In this document: piece by piece, positions 49,299 to 57,496 of the stretch
How positions within the stretch are numbered: position 1 is the first letter of the stretch
Layout: every line of letters starts with the position of its first letter
NCBI GenBank assembly: GCA_902792635.1
Contig: CADBAG010000004.1
Location: forward strand, 89,963-153,962
From: an uncultured Prevotellaceae bacterium
Lineage (GTDB): Bacteria; Bacteroidota; Bacteroidia; Bacteroidales; Bacteroidaceae
DNA length: 64,000 nt
Direction: 5' to 3'
The notes under the pieces: model-generated
The model's database searches: none
What the model saw: the letters and a program-made list of their open reading frames with translations, nothing else
What the model was told of the DNA's origin: nothing
Position numbers and translations under genes: made by a program

Positions 49299-49335
49299 GC
49301 CCGGCCAAGCATGTGAATGCAAGGCCGGGCTTTTT
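49299..49335 (+). terminator. Rho-independent terminator of cyuA
   Basis: GCCCGGCC (49299-49306) pairs with GGCCGGGC (49323-49330), with a 16-base loop and TTTTTC after it. It ends at the stop of the convergent DUF1893 gene. Confidence 0.85.
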
Positions 49336-49673
49336 CATTCTCCCAATTTATTCCAAACTTTCAGGAAGTCAGCATGCTCGAGCTTCTTGTCGAAACTCAC
49401 TTTGATGCCGGCTTCCGTCAGCTTGTCGTAAGCCTGCTGGGAGATATACTCGGCATAGACCTCGACAACGCCACCATCGACCATCATCGAGGCAGCGGAG
49501 CGGCCCACGGCCTTGGCAGCGACCTTGGCGTCGTAGAGCAGCTCCGGCTCATCATTCATAATGTTATACAGACGGCGCACGCCCTGGCCGTCGAAGGTGC
49601 GGATGCGCCCGTCGTGAAGGACGACAAGCGTGTGTTGTTCATCGCGGAGAGTATCAATGAGATCCTGCATCAT
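49335..49673 (-). CDS. DUF1893-domain protein
   Basis: 112 residues with the DUF1893 pattern: TLVVLHDGRIRTFDGQGVRRLYNIMNDEPELLYDAKVAAKAVGRSAASMMVDGGVVEVYAEYIS, spanning about 16-78. This small alpha/beta domain resembles nucleic-acid-deaminase-like folds, but its substrate is unknown; some homologues are fused to NifX- or radical-SAM-type proteins. A start at 49670 is equally possible (MMQ). Lies alone between the cyuA terminator and CPE-11, on the opposite strand to cyuA. Confidence 0.88.
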   Translation of the reverse strand: MMQDLIDTLRDEQHTLVVLHDGRIRTFDGQGVRRLYNIMNDEPELLYDAKVAAKAVGRSAASMMVDGGVVEVYAEYISQQAYDKLTEAGIKVSFDKKLEHADFLKVWNKLGE

Positions 49674-49864
49674 AGCGCTTTCAGTTTTTAATAGTTATTT
49701 CTTTTGTATGTGGCAAATATAAGCAAAAGTTTTGATATCTCTTGTCATTGAATAAGAAAAAGTGATGCTCGTATAAGAAAGTCCTTATCTAACGGGCCTA
49801 TGTCCCTAAAAATCCGTAATTTTGTGGGGAATAGGTGCTTAAGCTATGACAAAGAAATATATGC

Positions 49865-50185
49865 GTGCCTCGAAGAGGCACACTTATCCATAACCCCAGA
49901 CTAAGGGAGCGAAGCGACTGCAGTCTGGGGGTGTAGAGCTGACAACCGATAAACTGACCTCCAGCCTCGAAGAGGCTGAATGCGCCTTGGCGCGCTATGT
50001 TAGCATATGATACAATCAAAGAAAGACATTACGCACTTTCGTGCAGTCTGCCTCTCCGAGGCAGGAAATCAATCAAATAAGCTCTCACGGCACACCCCAG
50101 TCTGCGTCGCTGCGCTCCTTAGACTGGGGTTATATAAAATTCAGCCTCTCCGAGGCTGTCTGCCTCTATCAAGCCGGAAATCGGA
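49865..50185. repeat. CPE-11, complete subtype A element
   Basis: h1 GTGCCTC/GAGGCAC (49865-49881), h2 CCCCAGAC/GTCTGGGG (38 bases), h1 CAGCCTC/GAGGCTG, centre GCGCCTTGGCGCGC, then reversed h1 CTGCCTC/GAGGCAG, h2 CCCCAGTC/GACTGGGG and h1 CAGCCTC/GAGGCTG (50142-50158), ending with CTATCAAGCCGG. It occupies the gap between the divergent DUF1893 and peptidase genes (537 bases); the remainder shows no other element. Confidence 0.88.
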
Positions 50186-50210
50186 AGAACAATAAATACT
50201 TGATGTTTCC

Positions 50211-51218
50211 ATGAAACGCTTTTTCTTTATATTGCCGATCATTTTCCTCCTCGTCTCTTGTTCCCGCCAGGAGCCAACGAAGCCCTATGCCTTCCACAAC
50301 GACGTGATGTTGAAGACCACACCCGTCAAGGACCAAGGCAAGAGCGAGCTGTGCTGGGACTATGCCATGCTCGCCACCATCGAGACGGAGCGGCTGCAGC
50401 TCGGCGACTCCGTGAACCTCTCACCCGACTATCTCGCCCGCCTCTGGCTCCAGGACCAGGCCCGCACCTACTACCTCACGCGCGGCCGCGTCAAGGTGTC
50501 GTTGCGCGGCATGATGTCGATGACGCTCCATCTCATGGAGCGTTACGGCATACAGCCCTTCGACAGTTACCATCCCTTCGGAGCCATCAGTTACATGGCA
50601 CTGACAAAAGCATCCATGCAGGTGGCACGCGCCGCTACGAGTCTGCAAAGACTCGATGACCGCCTCGGAGACCTCCTCGACAAGCAGATAGGCTACCTGC
50701 CCCCTACCCTTTTCATGCTCGGCATGGGTTACACGCCGCAGCAGTTCGCGCAGAGCATCTATCTCCCCGGCGATTACATCGCACTGACGAGTTTCACGCA
50801 TCATCCTTTCGGCAAGCCGTTCGTCCTGGAGTCGCCCGACAATCGCATGCTCGACAGCTTCTATAACATCCCTATCGACCGGTTGATGAAGACGATCGTC
50901 AGCCATCTTCGCCACGGCCATCCCGTCTGTTGGGAAGGAGACATCTCCGAGCCCGGCTTCAACTTCGCCCGCGGCATCGCCACACTTCCCGATGAGGATC
51001 ACGCCCCCACACAGCAGGAACGGCAACGCGCCTTCGAACTGTTCCTCACCACCGATGACCATTGCATGGAGCTGTGCGGACTGGCACACGACCGCCACGG
51101 CCGTCTGTTTTTCATTGCCAAAAACTCTTGGGGCACCAACAATCCATACGGAGGATTCATGTATCTAAGTTACAACTACGTGCGAATGAAGACTATCGGC
51201 GTGATGTTGAAACGGTAA
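50211..51218 (+). CDS. Papain-like (C1B, bleomycin hydrolase-type) lipoprotein
   Basis: 335 residues, shorter than bleomycin hydrolases (about 450). A lipoprotein signal peptide ends in LLVSC (Cys17). The C1 fold is recognisable: KDQGKSELCWDYAMLATIE with Gln42 and nucleophile Cys48, the His in DDHCMELCGLAHD near 284 and the Asn in FIAKNSWGT near 303. It is predicted to be an envelope aminopeptidase or endopeptidase. The first ATG is a good match to a signal peptide. It lies between CPE-11 and the CACGTG array. Confidence 0.9.
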   Translation: MKRFFFILPIIFLLVSCSRQEPTKPYAFHNDVMLKTTPVKDQGKSELCWDYAMLATIETERLQLGDSVNLSPDYLARLWLQDQARTYYLTRGRVKVSLRGMMSMTLHLMERYGIQPFDSYHPFGAISYMALTKASMQVARAATSLQRLDDRLGDLLDKQIGYLPPTLFMLGMGYTPQQFAQSIYLPGDYIALTSFTHHPFGKPFVLESPDNRMLDSFYNIPIDRLMKTIVSHLRHGHPVCWEGDISEPGFNFARGIATLPDEDHAPTQQERQRAFELFLTTDDHCMELCGLAHDRHGRLFFIAKNSWGTNNPYGGFMYLSYNYVRMKTIGVMLKR

Positions 51219-51225
51219 CGCTATT

Positions 51226-51329
51226 GGCTGACACGTGACGGCAAATTGGCTGACACGTGACGGCAAATTGGCTGACACGTGACGGCAAACTGGCTGACAC
51301 GTGTCAAACAATTGGCTGACACGTGACGG
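51226..51329. repeat. 22-base CACGTG tandem array, locus 2
   Basis: Same 22-base unit, same strand, same copy number (four full units and a 16-base partial) and same length (104 bases) as 2897-3000. The variable 10-base segment here ends in CAAATT or CAAACT instead of CCAATT. It starts eight bases after the peptidase stop and ends 49 bases before the trpS -7 box. Confidence 0.95.
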
Positions 51330-51377
51330 AAGACCACAATTTATCCGCAAACTGCCTCTTAAGTGGGAAATAATTGG

Positions 51378-51386
51378 TAACTTTGC
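51378..51386 (+). promoter_or_regulatory. -7 promoter box of trpS
   Basis: TAACTTTGC fits TAnnTTTG; start near 51393, leader about 30 bases. No consensus -33 element. Confidence 0.65.
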
Positions 51387-51422
51387 AGTTAAAACACATT
51401 AATGCAATAGAATACCGTAATT

Positions 51423-52514
51423 ATGGGAAAAGTAATACTGACCGGCGACCGTCCCACAGGCCGTCTTCATCTTGGTCACTATGTGGGTAGTCTGCGCCGC
51501 CGCGTAGAGCTTCAGAATCAGGGCGACTTCGACCGTATGTTCGTCTTCATGGCTGATGTACAGGCTTTGACCGACAATGCCTCCAACCCCGATAAGATCC
51601 GTGAGAACATCGTCAACGTGGCCCTCGACTACCTCTCTGCAGGCCTCGATCCCATGAAATGTACCCTTTATATCCAGAGCCGCATCCCCGAGCTCGCTGA
51701 GCTGACGGTCTATCTGATGAACATTGTCTCCGTGAGCCGTGTGCAGCGCAACCCGACGGTGAAGACGGAGGTCAAGCTCCGTGGCTTTGAGAACGACTCC
51801 ATCCCCTTGGGCTTCTTCTGCTACCCCGTCTCTCAGGCTGCCGACATCGCTTGCTTCAAGGCTACGACGGTGCCTGCCGGTGAGGACCAGGAGCCGATGC
51901 TCGAGCTGACGCGTGAGCTCGTGAACCGCTTCAACAAGATCTATGCACCTGTCCTCGTCGAGCCGCAGATCATGCTGCCCGAGAACGCTACGGCACGCCG
52001 TCTGCCCGGCACAGACGGCAAGGAGAAGATGTCGAAGAGCCTCGGCAACTGCATCTACCTCTCCGACGACGCCGACACCGTATGGCAGCAGGTCAAGGGT
52101 ATGTATACCGACCCGACACACCTCAACGTCTCCGACCCCGGACATGTGGAGGGCAATGCTGTGTTCACCTACCTCGACGCTTTCGCTACCGATCAGGACT
52201 TCGCCGACTTCTGGCCGGAGTTTAAGAACCTTGACGAGCTGAAGGCTGCCTATGAGCACGGAGGCATCGGCGACATGAAATGTAAGAAGATGCTCAACAA
52301 GGTCATCAACCGTATGCTCGATCCGATCCGCGCACGCCGTGCTGAGTATGAGAAAGATATCCCCGAGATCTTCAATATCCTCAAGAAAGGCTGTGAGTCG
52401 GCCCGCGAGGTCGCAGCACAGACCATGGACGAGGTGCGCAAGGCTATGCGTATCGACTATTTCGAGGATGAGGAACTGATTAAGGAACAGACAGCTAAGT
52501 TCAGTGGAAAATAA
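51423..52514 (+). CDS. trpS: Tryptophan-tRNA ligase
   Basis: 363 residues, class I synthetase. HIGH-like motif HLGH at 16-19 and KMSKS in GKEKMSKSLGN near 202-206; the tryptophan-binding regions IPELAELTVYLMNIVSVSRVQRNPTVKTEV and GFFCYPVSQAADIACFKATTVPAGEDQ are intact. It charges tRNA-Trp. The C-terminal end overlaps the start of the U32 gene by eleven bases (GTG start), suggesting co-translation. Confidence 0.97.
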   Translation: MGKVILTGDRPTGRLHLGHYVGSLRRRVELQNQGDFDRMFVFMADVQALTDNASNPDKIRENIVNVALDYLSAGLDPMKCTLYIQSRIPELAELTVYLMNIVSVSRVQRNPTVKTEVKLRGFENDSIPLGFFCYPVSQAADIACFKATTVPAGEDQEPMLELTRELVNRFNKIYAPVLVEPQIMLPENATARRLPGTDGKEKMSKSLGNCIYLSDDADTVWQQVKGMYTDPTHLNVSDPGHVEGNAVFTYLDAFATDQDFADFWPEFKNLDELKAAYEHGGIGDMKCKKMLNKVINRMLDPIRARRAEYEKDIPEIFNILKKGCESAREVAAQTMDEVRKAMRIDYFEDEELIKEQTAKFSGK

Positions 52515-53745
52515 TCACGAATACGAGATCATGGCGCCTGTGGGCAGCCGCGACTCTCTCGCCGCAGCAATCCAGGCCGGTGCCGACTCCGTCTATTTTG
52601 GCGTGGGACAGCTCAACATGCGCTCCCACTCTGCCAACCACTTCGACCTCAACGACCTCGACTACATCGTCTCAACCTGCCGGGAGCACGACATCAAAAC
52701 GTATCTCACGGTCAACACCATCATCTACGATGAGGATGTGGAGACGATGCATACGATCATCGATGCTGCTGTGAAGGCCGGCGTGTCGGCTGTCATCGCT
52801 TCCGATGTGGCCGTGATGACCTACTGCCGTGAGAAAGGCATGGAGGTGCATCTCTCCACCCAGCTCAACATCAGCAACGTGGAGGCCCTGAAGTTCTATG
52901 CTCAGTTTGCCGACGTCAGTGTGTTAGCACGCGAGCTGAACATGAAGCAGGTGAAGCATATCCACGAAGAGATCATGCGGCAGAATATCTGTGGCCCTGC
53001 GGGCAAGCAGATCAGGATAGAGATGTTCTGTCACGGAGCTCTCTGTATGGCCGTGTCGGGCAAGTGCTACATGAGTCTGCATGCTGCCAACCGCTCGGCC
53101 AACCGCGGTCAGTGCGTACAAATCTGCCGCCGCAGTTACACCGTCACCGACAACGAGACGGGCAACCAACTCGAGATAGACAACAAATATATCATGAGTC
53201 CGAAGGACCTCAAGACCGTGCGCTTCATCGACAAGATGATGGATGCGGGTGTGAGAGTGTTCAAGATCGAGGGACGTGCCCGCGGTCCCGAATATGTCTA
53301 TACCGTCGTCAGCTGCTACAAGGAGGCTATCCAAAGTGTGCTCGACGGTACCTTTACCGAGGCGAAGAAAGATGCGTGGGACGAGCGTCTCGCCACTGTC
53401 TTCAACCGCGGCTTCTGGGACGGTTACTACCAGGGACAGACGATGGGAGAATGGAACAAGGAGTATGGCTCGCTCGCTACAGAGAAGAAGACGCTTGTAG
53501 GAGTGGTGAACAAATTCTTCTCACGCCTGAGCGTCGGTGAGATCGCCGTGCAGGCCAGCACGTTCAAGAAAGGCGACAAGCTCCTCATCACCGGTCCTAC
53601 GACAGGTGCGATGTATCTTCATGCCACGGAGATCCACGACGATAACGGCCCTATCGACGAGGCAGTGCAGCACACCTACGTTTCTGTGCCGGTGCCCGGA
53701 AAGGTACGGCCCAACGACAAAGTGTTCCGTATAGACCCAGCTTAA
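52504..53745 (+). CDS. Peptidase U32-family protein
   Basis: 413 residues. U32 proteins are TIM-barrel iron-sulfur proteins, several of which (RlhA, TrhP, UbiU/V) hydroxylate RNA or ubiquinone precursors rather than degrade proteins. The N-terminal APVGSRDSLAAAIQAGADSVYFGV and FCHGALCMAVSGKCYMSLHAANRSANRGQCVQICRR (positions about 9-33 and 175-210) carry the cluster cysteines. Substrate not predictable; tRNA or rRNA hydroxylation is the most likely class. The GTG at 52504 is preferred because it supplies the residues ahead of the barrel; ATG 52531 is an alternative. Overlaps trpS. Confidence 0.93.
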   Translation: MENNHEYEIMAPVGSRDSLAAAIQAGADSVYFGVGQLNMRSHSANHFDLNDLDYIVSTCREHDIKTYLTVNTIIYDEDVETMHTIIDAAVKAGVSAVIASDVAVMTYCREKGMEVHLSTQLNISNVEALKFYAQFADVSVLARELNMKQVKHIHEEIMRQNICGPAGKQIRIEMFCHGALCMAVSGKCYMSLHAANRSANRGQCVQICRRSYTVTDNETGNQLEIDNKYIMSPKDLKTVRFIDKMMDAGVRVFKIEGRARGPEYVYTVVSCYKEAIQSVLDGTFTEAKKDAWDERLATVFNRGFWDGYYQGQTMGEWNKEYGSLATEKKTLVGVVNKFFSRLSVGEIAVQASTFKKGDKLLITGPTTGAMYLHATEIHDDNGPIDEAVQHTYVSVPVPGKVRPNDKVFRIDPA

Positions 53746-53791
53746 ACTGGAATTAGCCGATAAAAGCATCCATACTCACACGGATAATTTC

Positions 53792-53908
53792 TCACACGGA
53801 TCTTAAAGATTTTAAAGATTGTTACGCCGCTTCGCGGCTACACATACCTTCAGCATCACCGCGTAGCGAAAAGCGTAGCCATCTTTAAAATCTTTATAAT
53901 CCGTGTGA
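53792..53908. repeat. TCACACGGAT palindromic repeat, copy 3 (uninterrupted)
   Basis: Left arm TCACACGGATCTTAAAGATT, hairpin GTTACGCCGCTTCGCGGC, a loop and right arm GCGTAGCCATCTTTAAAATC ... ATCCGTGTGA. An extra TCACACGGAT precedes it at 53776. It fills the gap between the U32 gene and sufE. Confidence 0.9.
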
Positions 53909-53934
53909 AATAAAGATCTTCAGGAAAAATTATC

Positions 53935-54372
53935 ATGAAAACGATTAATGAATTGCAGGACGAGGTCATCGAGGAGTTCAGCGACTTCGACGACTGGATG
54001 GACAAATACCAGATGCTCATCGACTTGGGCAACGACCTCGAGACCCTGAACGAAAAATACAAGACAGAGCAGAACCTCATCGACGGTTGCCAGAGCCGTG
54101 TATGGCTCCAGTGCGACTATGTCGACGGCAAGCTCGTGTTCACAGCCGACAGTGACGCCCTCATCGTGAAGGGCATCATCGCACTGCTCATCCAGGTGCT
54201 CAGTGGTCACACGCCGACGGAGATCCTCGATGCCGACCTTTATTTCATCGACAAGATAGGGCTGCGTGAACACCTCTCCCCGACCCGCAGCAACGGCCTG
54301 TTAGCTATGATCAAGCAGATCAAGGCTTATGCCCTCGCCTACAAAGCCAAGGAAGACGAGGCGAAGAAATAA
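53935..54372 (+). CDS. sufE: SufE-family cysteine desulfuration protein
   Basis: 145 residues. It accepts sulfur from the cysteine desulfurase SufS for Fe-S cluster assembly. The conserved LIDGCQSRVW contains the sulfur acceptor Cys52; KYQMLIDLG near 24-32 and KGIIALLIQVLSGHTPTEI are the family core. The suf operon itself is not in the window, so the gene is unlinked. It is preceded by a palindromic repeat (27 bases before the ATG) and followed by CPE-12. Confidence 0.96.
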   Translation: MKTINELQDEVIEEFSDFDDWMDKYQMLIDLGNDLETLNEKYKTEQNLIDGCQSRVWLQCDYVDGKLVFTADSDALIVKGIIALLIQVLSGHTPTEILDADLYFIDKIGLREHLSPTRSNGLLAMIKQIKAYALAYKAKEDEAKK

Positions 54373-54375
54373 GGT

Positions 54376-54515
54376 TCTTCAACTTTTCGGGTTGATAGCA
54401 CGCCACAGCCTCGAAGAGGCTGACTCTACATAACCCCAGGCAAGGAGCGCAGCGACGTAGCCTGGGGTTAAAAAGAGTGTGCCTCTCCGAGGCACTTATC
54501 AATCCGGAAACCGGA
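54376..54515. repeat. CPE-12, minimal element
   Basis: Starts three bases after the sufE stop with TTCTTCAACTTTTCGGGTTGATA and ends with TATCAATCCGGAAACCGGAA. Between them is one h1 CAGCCTC/GAGGCTG (54406-54422), a single h2 CCCCAGGC/GCCTGGGG (54434-54467) and a reversed h1 GTGCCTC/GAGGCAC. The smallest form in the window, hence probably the basic unit. Confidence 0.88.
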
Positions 54516-54557
54516 ATAACCAGAAATAATTGTTCTTTATAAGGCATTATTCCACAA

Positions 54558-55100
54558 ATGAGAAAGCTCAAGACCATAGAGATGCACCGGCTGACGGTGG
54601 ACGAGTTTAAGGCAGCAGAGAAGTTGCCGCTCATCGTCGTGCTCGACAACGTGCGGTCGCTTTATAATGTCGGCAGCGTGTTCCGCACCGCCGATGCCTT
54701 CCGCGTGGAAGCCGTGTGGCTCTGTGGTGTGACAGGCTGTCCACCGAACGCAGAGATCCACAAGACAGCGCTCGGAGGTGAGGACAGTGTCGACTGGCGT
54801 TATTTCAAGGACACGCAGGATGCGGTGCGCGAACTCCACGACAAGGGTTACTTCGTGTGGAGCGTGGAGCAGGTCGAAGGCTCGACGAAGCTCGACAAGC
54901 TTGCTGAGAGTCCGTTGTTCAAGCGCGGTGCGCCTGCCGCTGTCATCCTTGGCAATGAGGTGAAAGGCGTGCAGCAGAGCGTCGTCGACATGAGTGACGG
55001 CTGCCTTGAGATCCCTCAGTATGGCACGAAACACAGCCTCAATGTGAGTATCACAGCGGGAATAGTAATTTGGGAATTCTCTTTAATTACTAATTTGTAA
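54558..55100 (+). CDS. SpoU/TrmH-family RNA methyltransferase
   Basis: 180 residues. SPOUT 2'-O-methyltransferase with motif 1 NVRSLYNVGSVFRTADAF (32-50), motif 2 AVILGNEVKGV (about 133) and motif 3 IPQYGTKHSLNVSITAGI with the catalytic-site Asn near 160. Likely methylates the ribose of a tRNA or rRNA residue; the target is not identifiable. Short relative to TrmB-like forms, without an N-terminal substrate domain. The stop codon at 55098-55100 is the start of an AT-rich repeat array. Confidence 0.93.
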   Translation: MRKLKTIEMHRLTVDEFKAAEKLPLIVVLDNVRSLYNVGSVFRTADAFRVEAVWLCGVTGCPPNAEIHKTALGGEDSVDWRYFKDTQDAVRELHDKGYFVWSVEQVEGSTKLDKLAESPLFKRGAPAAVILGNEVKGVQQSVVDMSDGCLEIPQYGTKHSLNVSITAGIVIWEFSLITNL

Positions 55101-55217
55101 TTAGTAATTAGTAATTGATTTTTTGATAATTAATAATTAGTAAAAGAACAATTAGTAATTTCAAATTAGTAATTAGTAAAAGAACAATTAGTAATTTCAA
55201 ATTAGTAATTAGTAATT
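55085..55217. repeat. AT-rich tandem array with a 36-base period
   Basis: AATTAGTAATTAGTAA-type octamer repeats. A 30-base block beginning TAAAAGAACAATTAGTAATT is duplicated at 55141-55170 and 55177-55206, period 36. It covers the SpoU stop and runs up to the PfkB ATG, so it serves as that gene's leader. No Shine-Dalgarno site is present. Confidence 0.9.
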
Positions 55218-56087
55218 ATGGTAGACATTTGCAGCATAGGCCACATCACGCGTGACAAGATCGTCACACCCGACAAGACCGTCTATATGGCCGGCGGCAC
55301 CTCTTTCTATATGACCTACGGCATCAGTCACCTGCCGCGCAAGGTGAGCTATCAGCTCGTGACGAAGGTCGGCAAAGAAAGCCAAGAAGATATAGAGAAG
55401 ATTAAGAAGTTAGACTTGGATGTCGTTTGCTATCCAAGTCGACACACCGTCTTCTTCGAGAATATCTATGGCAAGGATTTCAACGGCCGAACGCAGAAAG
55501 TACGCGCCAAGGCTGATCCGTTCACGCTTGAAGACGTGAAACCGTTGGATGCAAAAGTCTTCCATCTCGGCTCGCTCCTTGCCGACGACTTTGCCCCCGA
55601 GGTCGTGGAATATCTTGCATCGAAAGGCACGGTGTCTATCGATGTGCAAGGTTATCTGCGCGAGGTCGTGGGTGAAGACGTACACGCCGTGGCATGGAAA
55701 GACAAGGAGCGCGTGTTGCGTTGTACGGGGATATTGAAACTCAATGAGAGTGAGATGGTATCGATTGCTGGCAGCAGCGACACCCACGAAGTAGGAAAAC
55801 GGCTTGCCAGCATGGGTGTGCGCGAAGTCGTGATGACCCTCGGCAGTTACGGAGCAGTCATCTACGATGGTAATAAGTTCTACGACATTCCGCCTTACCA
55901 GCCCAAGGCCGTTGTCGATGCTACAGGCTGTGGCGACACGTTCTCCACGGGTTATCTGTGGTGCCGTGTGCAGGGCATGGGCATCGAGGAGTCTGGCAAG
56001 TTTGCAGCAGCCATGTGCTCCCTCAAACTCGAACACTCCGGACCGTTCGAAGGCTCTCTGAAAGACATAGAGAACCGCATGCACTGA
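55218..56087 (+). CDS. PfkB-family sugar kinase
   Basis: 289 residues. Ribokinase-type fold: start MVDICSIGHITRDKIV, GGTSFYMTYGISHL, and the anion-hole/ATP signature DATGCGDTFSTGYLW (about 236-250) with catalytic Asp in GCGDTF. The N-terminal double-Gly signature is present in AGGTS. The sugar substrate is unknown; nucleoside or a hexose are possible. On the same strand as the SpoU gene with the AT-rich array between. Ends close to a copy of the ACGTAGGGGCGG motif (56092). Confidence 0.9.
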   Translation: MVDICSIGHITRDKIVTPDKTVYMAGGTSFYMTYGISHLPRKVSYQLVTKVGKESQEDIEKIKKLDLDVVCYPSRHTVFFENIYGKDFNGRTQKVRAKADPFTLEDVKPLDAKVFHLGSLLADDFAPEVVEYLASKGTVSIDVQGYLREVVGEDVHAVAWKDKERVLRCTGILKLNESEMVSIAGSSDTHEVGKRLASMGVREVVMTLGSYGAVIYDGNKFYDIPPYQPKAVVDATGCGDTFSTGYLWCRVQGMGIEESGKFAAAMCSLKLEHSGPFEGSLKDIENRMH

Positions 56088-56125
56088 GCCAAACGTAGGG
56101 GCGGTAGGTTGGGTTAGGGGCGTTA

Positions 56126-56383
56126 GCACCTCGGAGAGGTGCCACACGGTTAGCCCCACGTGAGGCGCAGCCGAAACGTGGGGTTGTGAATGGGAGCGAA
56201 TGATCTGAAAACCGGCCTCGAAGAGGGCGAACATGGTTTAAAAACTCATCAGCTATAACTAACATCCCACCTATGTTCGCCCTCTTCGAGGCCGGATTGC
56301 AACGAAAACGCACTAATCCGAACCCCAGGTTGCGTCGCTGCGCTCCTTACCTGGGGCTACTCATGTACAACCTCTTCGAGGTT
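56126..56383. repeat. CPE-13, subtype B
   Basis: h1 GCACCTC/GAGGTGC (56126-56142), h2 CCCCACGT/ACGTGGGG, inverted GGCCTC modules, h2 CCCCAGGT/ACCTGGGG and a reversed h1 AACCTC/GAGGTT (56369-56383). Same orientation as CPE-5, -6 and -9. It fills the 329-base gap between two convergent genes; the motif ACGTAGGGGCGG precedes it. Confidence 0.9.
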
Positions 56384-56416
56384 GACAGCAGTATCACCCC
56401 CGATTCCGGAAGGCTC

Positions 56417-56863
56417 CTATTTCCTCCCGAAGTCAGCCGGGATGTCTCCCCACTGTCTCGTCTGCCACTGGATGATCGGTGTCTTCACAGCATGTGTGCG
56501 GAGCCATTTCTCTGCACGCGCAATGATGGCGAAGAGAGGCTCCGTGCGCTCGCTTCGCTCAAGATTTGTCTTACAATGTTTCTTCTTTACCCACAAGATG
56601 GCATTGTAAGAGTCGGAATAAATTGTTTTATCCGTGATGCCTTGCTTGTCCAAGAGTGCTAACGCATGCACAATAGCAAGGAACTCACCAATATTATTCG
56701 TCCCATAGACTGTTGACCCATCGGGATAGTAAGGCCCGAAATGAAACAGTTGTGCGCCGGTATCAAGGTCAATGCCTTGATACTCCATAGGCCCGGGGTT
56801 GCCGGAGCATGCCGCATCCACAGCCCAACAGTTATTGGTTGAGGGTTTATTATTATCGTTCAT
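56417..56863 (-). CDS. RNase H (ribonuclease HI-like)
   Basis: 148 residues. It degrades RNA in RNA-DNA hybrids. Catalytic acidic residues: Asp16 in WAVDAACSGNPG, Glu60 in NNIGEFLAIVHAL, Asp84 in YSDSYNAILWV and Asp140 or Asp144 in the C-terminal GDIPADFGRK. Slightly divergent from E. coli RNase HI, like the forms annotated in Bacteroidetes as ribonuclease H. Last gene of the argS-led operon, 12 bases after the LAB_N gene. Confidence 0.93.
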   Translation of the reverse strand: MNDNNKPSTNNCWAVDAACSGNPGPMEYQGIDLDTGAQLFHFGPYYPDGSTVYGTNNIGEFLAIVHALALLDKQGITDKTIYSDSYNAILWVKKKHCKTNLERSERTEPLFAIIARAEKWLRTHAVKTPIIQWQTRQWGDIPADFGRK

Positions 56864-56875
56864 AAATTTAGCGAT

Positions 56876-57496
56876 TTATTTCTTTTTTACTCCCAACATG
56901 ATATTCCGCGTGTAGGTGATGAATCCCACGCTCTGCCCAATAATGAGCACGGGATCGAGGCGGAAGACGCCGTAGGCCACGATGATGCCCGAGCCCACAA
57001 GACTGATGATCCAGAAACCCACGGGGAGGTATGAGGCATGGCGACGGTAGGAATAATACCACTGGTAGATAAAGCGGATGGTGAAGATGAACTGTCCCGC
57101 CGAGCCGAAGACGAGCAGCCACAGAGGCACCTGACTGTTGTGCAGGAAATGCTGAATGAAATACGTGGCTTGTGAGAACATCACGCACAGTGCCGCCAAA
57201 GGCAATGCAAAGATAGCCACGCGGAAGATCACAGGGATGCGCGGCCACACTCCTTTGATATTCAAGTTCCAGATATAGATATAATAGGAGATGAACTGAC
57301 CGAAGATGATACTGAAATCGTTCCGCAGCCAGCCGTAGATGAACAGCAGGATACTCCCCGCTAAGCTGCATATCCAATAGATATTCGGCGAGACGATCTT
57401 GCGCGCCCGCTCCGACATGATCCACTGGATGAGCATGCGCGCCGAGAAGAAACCCTGGGCGAGGAAGCCCAAGGCGTAGACAGCGATACTGCTCAT
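56876..57496 (-). CDS. Lipid A biosynthesis N-terminal (LAB_N) domain membrane protein
   Basis: 206 residues, six predicted membrane helices in two related halves (FLAQGFFSARMLIQWI and GSAGQFIFTIRFIYQWYY mark the repeated start; FGQFISYYIYIWNLNI and IGQSVGFITYTRNIML the repeated end). LAB_N domains are also found as N-terminal parts of LpxB and as stand-alone proteins next to GT2 and ArnT genes. Probably binds or flips a polyprenyl-phosphate sugar. It overlaps the GT2 gene by four bases. Confidence 0.88.
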   Translation of the reverse strand: MSSIAVYALGFLAQGFFSARMLIQWIMSERARKIVSPNIYWICSLAGSILLFIYGWLRNDFSIIFGQFISYYIYIWNLNIKGVWPRIPVIFRVAIFALPLAALCVMFSQATYFIQHFLHNSQVPLWLLVFGSAGQFIFTIRFIYQWYYSYRRHASYLPVGFWIISLVGSGIIVAYGVFRLDPVLIIGQSVGFITYTRNIMLGVKKK

